From Sisyra terminalis (taxonomy: Eukaryota; Arthropoda; Insecta; Neuroptera; Sisyridae), in the NCBI GenBank assembly GCA_958496175.1, contig OY292278.1, positions 51,646,001-51,710,000 of the forward strand: 64,000 nucleotides of DNA, in the 5' to 3' direction. The translations under genes and the position numbers were made by a program. The notes beneath the pieces were generated by a model. That model worked only from the letters and a program-made list of their open reading frames with translations, was not told the DNA's origin and made no database searches. Shown piece after piece: positions 26,801-38,800 of the stretch. Numbering within the stretch: the stretch's first letter is position 1; each line of letters begins with the position of its first letter.

Positions 26801-29800
26801 AATGCTGCAAACTTCCTGAAAAAATTGATTCTAAAAAAAAGGAAAATTAAAGATTAGTTGTCTTCAATATGGTTTTTAGATGGCATTTATATTGCAAATA
26901 AGGCAGCAAAAGAATTCAACTTGGTTCCAGTTAATATTGATCATTTAATAGTAGAAGGATTGTTGAATATTCAAAGTGCATTTGTAACAGAAACTTTAGC
27001 CTTACTTGAACAAACTTACGAAGAATTACATATTGGTTCAGCAAGCAAAAGTTCGCATCCAAACTCACGTACTAGAGGTAGAAAACTTTCAATGATTGTG
27101 TAATAAACTAAATCTCCATATTGATCCGTTTTTTAAAATAAAATATCACTAACTCCACAAACTACGTGGAATTATTTTTAGTTGATATCAGAGAAGAAAT
27201 TGAACGTGACGAAGAATTTAGCGAAGAAATCATTGCCGATCCATTTGGTGAATTATTGAACAAAATCATTAAAATCAAAAATGGAAAGAGTCACTCTGGA
27301 ATGCATCTTTCGGAAGTATTAATTTTCTTTTACTACCAATGAACATTCATTAAATCAATAACTTTATTTTTCGATTATTGAAGCAAAAATAACTTTGAAA
27401 TTATTTTTAGGTGAAAAACATAACTTCATCTAAAACTAATAAAGCGAAAGAAGATGAAGAAACATTTTTAAATATTCCAATGGTATTTTTTTTTTTAATT
27501 TTAAACAATCAACCCTCCTATAGTATTTTATTTATTCGTACAAATATTTTATTGGTAATTAGGACGAGTTGTTTGATCTACTTAAACAGAGAATAAATTC
27601 AATCAAACCGGGAATTGTAGTGGAAACACTTCAAAGTATTTTCTTCTCAAAGCCTCTCGTATTATTTATGGGCTTATTGAAAATAATAGGTTTGCAAATT
27701 GGAATAGTTGAAGAAGTTGGCTTTTTACTAACTAGCATTTTAAAACGTAGGTAATTCCCGTTATATTCACTTAATTGTTTTTGGAAATTGGTTTCCTTTG
27801 TATAAGGAGTATATGATACATAAATCTGAAATGGAAAAAGCACGAGTCATTGAAGCCATTGCCAATCGTGTACAGCAAATAGATTATATGTCCGCGGAAG
27901 AATTTTCACATTTAAATGTGGAAGACCAACGAATGTATCGAGAACATGTTTTGTTGCCACGCAAAGAAGCCAACCTGAAACGTTTGGAAAAACTAAAGTA
28001 AGAAATGAAAATAAAAAAACAGAAAAAAATGTAAAAAATTATAATAACAATTTTTAAAGAGCAAAGGTGATGGCCAAATTGGCTGAAAACGCTCACTCAA
28101 AGCACCAGAAAAAGCATCACGGAAATTCTCGTATTTTACCAGTCAAAATTAATTCAGAAGAACTAAGGAGGCAATCTAGTGCAAAACAAAAACATGTGGA
28201 AGGTGGTAATTAGTTTTTTCAAGGTTTTTTTCTCTCCATATAATGTTTTATCTTTTTCAGACCAACTCCATGAAATGGAAAGTGAACATGAAATGAAACT
28301 TTTGGAAGAAATGGCTACATTCGAACGAAATTATCTCGATATGATACACATTCTTGAGCATTACGATTCCTCCAATCCAAACTTATTGTCAGGTAGCAAA
28401 GACAATTTGCAATTCTCGACTCATAAGAGGAGTATTCGGCGGGAATCTGTGATTTCCAATAAACATAAAAAGGAGAGTATTGTACGCTCGCTTCCTAGTG
28501 AAACTCATGTAATGTATTTTTGTTACTATTAATGGATTAGTTTTTCTTTTCTTTAAACTTATTAGTGCGTAGATATTTCATTCGTTGAATTATAACTTTA
28601 AAAATACTCTTTTTCATTTTATTGACGACACGTGATGTTCAATCGTAAAATTGTATGGAAATTGGTTGAATTTTAGGTGCATTCCTACGTCACTGCAGGT
28701 ACCCCCGTATGGATTATCGATGCGTCAAAGGAGACAAATCCTCATCCAGATTTGATAAATCAAATGCTCTACGATTCAATTTTATTTTTGGAGGCACTGA
28801 AAAAGTTGAATAAAAGTTTGCGGAAAATTCCGCAAGCTGTTTCCGAACTCTTTTCAGTGGCAAAGAGACAAGAGCGGCCGCCACAATTAAAGAAACAGGA
28901 GGCCGAATTTTTTTCCATCGAAAACGTTGAGGATGTGCGTAAAGTTTTTCTCGAATTTCAAAAATTTGTGTGATGATTGTTTTTTTTTTTTTTTACTTTC
29001 AGAAATTACCTACTCATATAAGTAAGGAATCGGTTAATTCCAAAATGACTGTGACCGAAAAAAAGAAGCGGCCAGATACAGCATTGGTAATGGGATCAAA
29101 GAATAAAATTCCACCACCAGAACCTGAAAGTAAGCCAACTATATGAGTATATCGATTTGAAGCTTTTATTCAACATTTTTTTTCAAGATAAATTTAAGTC
29201 ACGCATGGTTTTGGCACCGGGTCAAAGTGTTGAATACAATGTAAGATTTAATCCAATGCGATTAGGAGATTATAGCCATTCGTACTTTATGGAAGTGGTT
29301 GGTTGGCCCAAGGCATTCCCTATAATCTGTAGTGGTACATGTGAAGTACCACACTTTGATAATGATTGTCAAGTAATGTTTTCTAATGTCAAACCATATA
29401 AAGATATGGAACCAGAGCGGGATGTTGTTTTCTATCAACACATACAAACGTTAGACTTTGCCTCTGTGTTCATTCGAAAACCAGGTCCTGACAAACTAAA
29501 AACGGCTCGAATTGCTGATGTGAATATTGTCAATATTTCGCAAATGGCTTGTCAAGTCAGTGCAATTTTCGTGAATGACAAAGACGGATTCGATTTCTTT
29601 CCCAAGCAACTACTAATTGAACCGGGTGGTATGGACAAATTTCAAATTTATGCAATTCCACTCAACGTAATGACCTACACCGATACGTTTGCCATCTTCG
29701 TGAAGGACAATCCGCGGGTGGAAACATTTCGGGTTGTGACTCAAGGTGCGAAAATCGATGTGGAAGTTGTTGAGAAATATTTGGTCTTCCAGAAAGTGTT

Positions 29801-32800
29801 GTTGTTTCGGAAGGAGATGAAAATCATTTCGTTTCGGAACAAAAGTCTGGTGCCATTGTTATGGCGCTTTATTAACTTTCAAGAGTTTCAAGAACATGGG
29901 TTTGAATTTTCGGCAATTCAAGGCGTTTTGAATCCGGCCGCCGATACGAAAATTGGGGTTGAATATACAGCGTATCAAATTGAAGTGTTTGATAATTTAG
30001 TTTTGGATGTTGAGCTCTTTGATGAATATGGTCGCGATGTTTTGGTTAAAGAAAGTATCACGTTCCGTGCTGAAAGCTATGATGTTGAAGTTGATGTTTA
30101 CTATTCGGAACCGAGTACGACTCATGTGAATTTCGGGGACGTTAAAGTGCAGACCTTGTACAACCAAAATATTGGATTATTCAATCGTGGAAAATATGAT
30201 GTTGATTATCGGTAAAATGTTTAATTTTATATTTTGCTATTTAGTTTTTTTTTTACAAGATTCTTAATTTTAAAGGATCGATATTATCTACAATGAAAAG
30301 CTAAATCGGAAGCGAGCTATGTGGGGTTTAAAACATCCACAAGGAGTTTTACCACCCAATATTCTCGTACCTATTGTGATAATGGTAATGCCTAAAATGC
30401 GTATTCGAATGCATGAGAAACCAATGTTTCAAATTACACTTCAAGATAGTGAGACGAAGGCTTTGATCGCTAAATTTCCAATTTCGGTGTCGATAACGTC
30501 GCACTATGCTCAATATGAAATTTGTCCTAGTATTGTTGATTTTGGAATTGTAACACTTGGCACCGAAAAGAAATTGCAACTAACTATTAAGAACACAGGA
30601 AAATTTTCGTTTCGCTATTTTATCGATCGTGTCTCTGTTCCCCATATGGAGCATCCACCTTCGATGCCTTCCGCGTCCAAGACAAAAGTGCCGGTGGATA
30701 AGAAAGGAAAAACTTTGATTGAAAAGTAAGATTAGTTAGTTATTAGCAACCTTTTAGTCAATTCGATGATAACAATATTTTCTTGGTTAATAACATAATT
30801 AATGTTGTATTAATGTTAAAGAACAATTTATGTGTTAATTTTTTTTAGTCCCATTGTTGAAACACGAAATTTAGTCGCTGGAATGTTTGAACTTTTCGAT
30901 GTTGCCAACGAAATTCATCCAAACGAAATCAAAGTAATTAACATGATGTGTAATTCCAACGATGTTGGCTTTCATGAAGAAAAACTAGTGATTTTTATAT
31001 CGGAATGCATTCGAAAGTATGCAAAATCGGGGCACATTTGTTGTGCCAAAGTGGACATTTATGTACCTATCATAACACATGACGATTTTGACGAAATGTT
31101 TCGTGAAATGTACGTTGGAAATACATTAAATGATGTCTTCATACCAAATGAGGTATCTCAATAGTTTAGAAGTGAACAATACAGGGACTTTACAGAAATA
31201 CATTTTTATTTCTAGATAGGATCTCACGCAATTTTCACAAAGAACGACCGAACCATTTATTTCCGTCGAATTTGTATTAAAAAAGAATTTACCGCACGTA
31301 TTCGCTTAAAAAATCCGGGAATGGTACCATCGACAGTGACCGGAAGTTTCAACATTCTAAAATCACCCGGAAAAACGCAATATCCTCCTACATTTGCCGA
31401 TATTAGCTCGTTTTCATTTTCACCAAAAGCCCTAACAATTGCACCTCATTCTGAAGAAGCGATTACCATTCACTTCACCCCGCATTTGATTGAGGTAACC
31501 ATATTTGTTCTTTTTCGCACAAAAGTTGAAATTTTGAATAACTTAAATAATAATTGATTACGGGAGAGAGTACAGAAATGTTAAGTGCGTACAATATCCG
31601 CGTGTAAATGTACGTATCTAATATCTGCATTGTTTTGCATTTACGTTCACTCTACAATTTTTTCTGTTTGCCTTCAATCAGCCCCCGCTTTAGGGGTGGG
31701 CAACCCGGGTGGTCGCCCGGGGCGGAAAATTTCAGGGGCGGCATTTTGTCATATTTGATATACAATATGAACAAAAATGTGAAAAAATTAGTTTTTAGTT
31801 AAAAAAATATTTTTCCAAAAAATTAAAAATTTTGTGATATTAAAACTCTGTGTTTTTTCATCCCTGAAGGGGCGGCATTTTTTCATCTTGCCCAGGGCGG
31901 CAAATTTGCTAGAGCAGGGCCTGCCTTCAATGTATAGTGCACGAAGAAAAAGTCTTTTTTTTTTTTAAAATGATTCATCTGCTTTTATTTTACGAGTTGG
32001 ACGCGTCTTATTTCAGCCATATAATCCTTTTTAATTTTGACTTAATCTATAACTTGAACACAATTTTTTTCTTGTTTTGTTTTTCGTAGAAATATGGTGC
32101 TGGATTCGAACTACATTTGGAGCAGCCTAATGGGAATAAAACTTTTTTTGACTGTCGCATCTTTTGCGAGGCCAATATTCCCGACATTAAAATCACCACA
32201 CCGGAAACGAGAAGTGGTACGGGAGCGTTCTTTTTAACTTATCCACCAACATTAATCAATCAGAAGCAATCTCAACAAATTAGTGTTAGGAACAATGGTT
32301 GCGTTCCTAGTAAAGTTCTTTTGGAAATTTGTGATGATGCTTTGGGAGTATTTTGTTGGGAACCAGAACCTGAATTGATTCAAATGATGAAATATTGGAA
32401 TTGCGAAGGTTTGTTTTAACTGATATGTGGTCACATTAAACTAGTTTAATTAGTCACAATTGAGCGATAGGTGTTTTTAGCCTCGAACCTCACCATTGGT
32501 GTTAGGCATTGTAGTTTCTCTCGGGCTATAAACCTGGGACCAAGTAAATTAAAGAGGCGATAAACGAAAATTAAGAAGATAAATGAATAGTTTGAGAAGA
32601 GTAAGATATGCTTAAATTAAAATGAATGGTATTAAATTCTATATAGAAACTAGTCATTCAATTGAGAGGCTAATTAAGCTAGTTGACGAAATGTAGCTTA
32701 TATCTTGCAATACCATCTACAATATTGGTTACAAGTATTTCAGTGTTAATTCATATTTTTTTTTTTCATAGAAAAAACAAATAAAACTCTAATGTTTAAA

Positions 32801-35800
32801 TTGAAGAATGGCATAACTACGAATGCTTATCTGGCGTTTAAAACTAGCGATGTAGGCAAATATACAGCGACTGTCAAGATGATTATCATTGACAATCCCT
32901 TTGAAAATCAAACTGTAGGTTTTAAGCTTAGAAAATAATCAAGTTGATTACAGCAATGTTAAGCAAAAATGTTTTTTACTACTTTAAGAATTTGTTTAGA
33001 AAAATCAAATTCTAAATTGTTTAATTGGTGGAAACATAGTTGTAATCAAACGATAATGCCCTACTTATTTATTTAACTAGACAAAACACATTTTTTTAGA
33101 TTTTAATTAATGCAGAAAGCTATAATGATGAAATATCACTACAAGGCTTAATGCCACAGTCACGTGAAGTGCAAAAAGTTTGCAAGCCCAGCTACGTGTT
33201 AAGTTTCGCACCGGCTTTCATCAATGAACTACAAACGTACATTTTTAAAATAACAAACCATTCGGATGCTGTGTATAAATTTCAGTTTCCTGATCATGCA
33301 CTGATTACTTTTACCCCCAACATTGGTCACTTAAGTGGTGGTATGTCGAAAGATATTGTAGCTGGATTGGTCGCCAAAACAGTCACAAATATCAACAAAC
33401 TGGTGTTGGAGTTGAAAGCTTACCAAATCACATATCCACCCTTGGATGGAACCGGCGATGTATTGTGGGACAGTAAATCGACCACTGTAACAGTTTCACC
33501 AAAAGGGAAAGACAAGTATGTCACAACCTTGTGATTTTTAAAACAAGTTTTTGATAGTATAAATAACTATTATTTGCTAAATATAGGATTACAAAAAGTG
33601 TTCAAAAAGCTTCGGAACCAGGGAGTGTAATTGTGATTCCTGGAACTGAGAAAAAGATTCCCATCGAGATATATGCAACCGTTGATTATTCGAAATATTT
33701 ATGCACATTAACGGAAATCAAATTCACTGATACAATGGTCTTAGAGGTGAGTGTTCAAATTAAATTTAACTCAAATAACATTTATGTTTTATGTACGGAA
33801 CGCAAAATACTTAGGTCTTAAACGAACATAACTATTGTAGTTTCAATTTGTCTTAAGCACGAATTCAAGTCTCTACAATTTAACAAATATATCTACTTGC
33901 CCCACAAAGTCAAATTTGATGCTTGAAGTTTTAATTACATCTTTGAATATTTTATTTTCTCTTTCCTCTGCTTTAAAACCAATGAATAACTACACAAAAA
34001 CAATTACTGGTGATTTATTTATCTATTTAGTTTAGAAGCACAAAAAGAAAGTGCATTTAATTAGTAAACTTTCTCTTACTTTTTTTCTAATGAGTAACGC
34101 CTCTACCACTCTTCGTGTTACCACTAAGAAAAACAATTTTTGATGAAAATATTTTGAATTTTTTATTGTTTTTTAAAATTATGTCTTACATAAATATAAT
34201 CGAAACTTTGATTTGAACTTACATATCTTTGCGACACTAGCTAATATGAGTTGATTTTAGTGAGCCATTTAATTGGTCGTAAAATCAGATACGACGGTTT
34301 TTATGACTATAGATGTAGTATGTAAATTTCATTGTGCTATAGACAGATTTTTTCAGTTGAATAATTTTCCTTTTTTAGAAGCGCATATTTTCTTTCGATC
34401 TTATAAATACGGGCACTGTGCCATTGGATATAAAATGGAATTTTTCTTTCGATAATCAGTTTCCTTGTGACGTTGTTAATTTGATGTCTATTGAAACTAG
34501 TTATAAAAATGCGGCACGAAGACGACTTAAATCAGCTAAAGATTTGAAACGTCTAAGAGCCAAACCACACGGACCAATTGACTACTTAAAAGATGGTATT
34601 CTTTTGATTCACATTTTTAGGCACTATAAGATGATTATTGCTTTGTTAAAGACAAATTGGATAGTAGTGATGAAAAACGTCCGCAGTCTGCCCTGCAATT
34701 TGCTCGCACATATAATAAAGAAGTGATACCATTTGAAATAACTCCAGAAGATATTGTAATTTCGCCGGGAAGTCGGAAAACCTTTGATGTATCTTTCGAA
34801 CCGTTTGAAGTTTCTCAACAATCTGTTTATCTTCAGAGTGACATAAAAAATCTGCCGCCAACAATGGAGAACATTAGTATTCGAATCACCGGTAATGGTT
34901 TAATGCCATATTGTCACTTTGACACCGAATTCAGTGATTTCGTGACGAGTGGTCGTCGCAACCCGAAACTGGCATCCCTTATTGGCGAATGGAAAGTGAT
35001 TGAACTGGACGTTCTCGGACTACAACGACCCACGTCTCGAGAATTCAAAATCCTAAATCCATGTGGTGAAGACTTAGTGTACTCGTGGCATCGTTTAAAT
35101 CGTGCACAACTAACCGAAACTGACATTAATCAATTTTATTGTCACAAACCAACTGGAACCATTGAAAAGAATCGTTACGACGTGGCTGAGTTCAGCTTTT
35201 TCCCCACGAAATTGGGCGTTTTTGAGGAAATGTTCATTTTCGACATTGAAACATTCAATTGGCAAAGCAACTTTTTACTGGTGGCCAACGTACATGAGGC
35301 GAACGTTTACTTTCTCAACTCGGTGGTTAAAATGAAGCCAACAGTTATTGGTATTGATGTATCCGATGAGATTGTCATTAAAAATGAGGAGAATGAAAGA
35401 TTGGAATTTGAGTTCGTTGAGGATTCGTTGTACACGCAAGGGCGACAGCAAAAAATTGACTTGGAAAAGGAAAATGGAATTATATCAGCTAAAAGCAGCT
35501 GCACTATTGGGTACTTGACACTATTTTATTTATTATTTTTACTACACGAACTATTATAAAGTAACATTTCATTAGTTGCACCATTTCTTTATTTCTCATA
35601 GTGCAACTTTATAGTAACCCTTGATTGGGCTTGTCTTGTATTTCGTAATAGCTTTCTTTAATTTTGCTACCTAGTCTCCTCAACGTTATTGCGGAGACTA
35701 TCTGTTTTACACTACACTGTTTTGTATAGTGTATACTCTGTATAATAACTGTCTAATTGTCTTCTTTTTTCAAGTGTAAAGTTTCATCCAACGAAAAGCG

Positions 35801-38800
35801 GTGAAACGACTTTTGACTTAGTTTGTAACGTTGAAGGAATCATAAAACCACTAAAAATTCCAGTGTCAACGTTTTGTTATACGATTGAGCCTCGCGTTTT
35901 TTGCGAACGGGTTGGATGGTCTCAGGAAGAAATAACGTTTGAAAGTATTTACCATATTCAACAGAATAAAGTAGGTATATCTATGGTTTACTTTTTTAAT
36001 TCATGAAGCATAGATTTGATCTAAATTGGAAGAAAACAGTTTCATGGTTCATTTATTTACCTTTAACAAAGAAATTATTTTGTGTGATTTGCAATAATTG
36101 TGAGGGGAAAATGAGAAAATTCACTTATATTCTTCTCATTGTATAAACACATATATGCATGCAAATAATCTTAAGTGTTAACAGTATTTTTTTCCAAAAT
36201 TTTGAATCATTAACCGATATGCCTTCTATTTTGCTCCAATGCAAAAAATTAACTCATGATAATTACTCAACCGGAAGATAAAAATCATTTGTTTCCGTTC
36301 TTTTTAATGCAATAAATATCGACAGAATAATTTTATTAAGAATAGTTGAGTGATAACCATTTATTCTATGAAGATGTTTCAAAACGAAACCGTTGCAATT
36401 CTGTTTCACCTAAGCAACACTGGTCGCACCAAATATTATTACGTTTGGAATTTCGATCCAATTCCTTTGGAGGACAAGTTTACCATTACTATTGAGTACG
36501 ACAAGGGAAATGTACAAACCGGAAAAACGGAAACGTGTCAAATGAACATTACACCGATTGATAGGACGACTCTGAGTGATTTTTCTGTATTTCTTGAGGT
36601 ATTGAATGAAAATAAAAATAAAAGTTTTTGTAAGTATTTTTCATTTGGTTCATTTTTAGATTGCATTTGGTCCAACTTATCAAATCAAACTGGACCTATC
36701 TTCGGTGCAACCGCAATACAAATTTTCGTGTTACAAACTCGATTTTGGACGGTGCTTCATTCGCAAAGAACCAATTTGGTTTTATAAGAAAACACTTGAG
36801 TTTGAAAACCGGGATATTGATATTCAAACGTAATATATATATATTATTTTTTTTTTGGTTAGAGAGTGAAAAATATGAGTTTTGCTGCATCTATGATGGT
36901 TGATTTGGAGCTTCAACTTAAGTCTATTTCAAATCTAAAAATGTTTAATTGTAACTTCCAACGTTAAACTGCATCATAAATGCAGCAGAAATCATTTTCG
37001 GAAAACTTTATTGTCAATCACTAACTTTATCTGATAATTTATTTTGACGATAAATATTGAGAGATTTATTGCTTATTTTCTTCTTAGATTGGAATGTTTC
37101 TTTAAGGACACTCCATATTTACGAATTAACTGTGATATTGCGTCAGTTCAACCAAGGGAAAAAGTAATTATTGAGGTTCTATTCCAGCCACGTGAAGAAT
37201 TTCATTTTGAAGAGAAAATTGTGTTTTCAATCAATTCATTCCTTCAAGAAATAGTTGTCAGTGGTGATGGTATAGAATTGTTTATTGACTTGGTCGATCC
37301 CAACGATACGATCGTTGACTTTGGCTTGGTTCCGGTTAATCAAACGAGTATCAAAACAATTTGTGTACGAAACAACAGCTTAGATCCAGCGACAATTTTA
37401 ATTGATTTGTATGAAAAACTTCCGTTTGTCTTGGAGAAAAAAATTGCACCGGCTCCTCCACGAATTGGCTTTCAAGATTTTGATGATCGACATAAGGAAC
37501 GGGTCAGCCTTCTGAAAAGTAAAAGTGAAACTCTGAAAGGACACTCCACGAGTCTCATGATGTTTGTTAACTCATTTTCATTTATTCAAGTGGTTTCCAA
37601 ACAATGTATACGTATGTTTCTAGAAGTAAAACTAAAATGGCAGAATCGAAAGCAGCTTTTTCACAACATGGATTGTCAATAGTTGAAACTATAGACACAC
37701 ATTGTACGAAAACGATGATCAATAAAGCGGAAGTGTTGGAGGGTTTGAGTGTTCATCCAAATCATCCGGTCACGATTCCATCGCAGCATGATTTAACTGT
37801 TAAATTAAAATTCGCTCCAAAAATTTGCACGAAACTATTTCAAGAAAAGGTATATATATATATATACAAACATATACTTTCATTAAGGTTCTTTTCCAAT
37901 TAATTTCTTTAAAAAAATCGAGATAAAATAACTTTTTACAAGCGTTACAATTCATCAAAAATAATTCAACAAATACAAAATTAAAGAGAGAATGACTAGA
38001 AGGGAGTATTAGAAGCACTATTTGGGAATCGGTAATATCCGTTGTAGAATTGATGCATGTTTAATTTTAAATTCAAGTTTCATTGTCTGTCTAATTTTTA
38101 GTACATATTTTCAATTAAAAGATTTGATATTTTTCTAAAAAAAAAAAAAAATTAAAACGCCTACGGTCGATTGTCGACCTGTTCGCGATCGACCGTTTGC
38201 CCACCCCTGCTGTAGGTTATTAAGAGTATTATTTGGATTTTGATAGCATTATGTACGAATTTTATTTTGTAACAAATACCCTACACATAATTTTAGTTAA
38301 TTAAACAGCAAAGGGACCAATTTTTGCTTATACTAATAGAAAACCGCTGCTAATATTTCTAGGTCGCTGTACAAATGTATGGCGATGTGGAGACCATTTG
38401 CATCGTGAAAGGAGCGACCGTTGGTGCTCATTACTGTCTGGATCGTTACGCAATTCCTTTTGGTATCGCTATGCAAGATTGCACAGTTGAAGCTACATTT
38501 CTACTGCAAAACAAAGGAGATATTGGCGCAAGGTTTGTAAATTTCATCAACATTTTTGTTTTTAAATTGATTCGATACATCAATCATGTTATATAATACA
38601 ATGAACAAATATTAAATAAATAGATTTTTATGGGAATTTTCGAAGAAATCACTCCATTTTTCGTTGAGTCCTATGGAAGGATACATTTCTCCCGGAATGG
38701 ACGTGAATCATGTGGCTAAGTTTTGTCCACGAAATACGACACCCTGCTTATTACTTGCTGAGGCAATTTGTAAAATTGAAAACTATCACAATCAAATTTT

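Noticed and set aside
28968..29002. A 35-bp Hydin intron starting GTGTGA
   Set aside because: Too short; the phase-0 donor GTGCGT at 28935 gives a 68-bp intron.
34596..34630. A 35-bp Hydin intron ending at the first usable AG
   Set aside because: Every other intron is at least 52 bp; the AG at 34650-34651 gives a 56-bp intron with the same phase.
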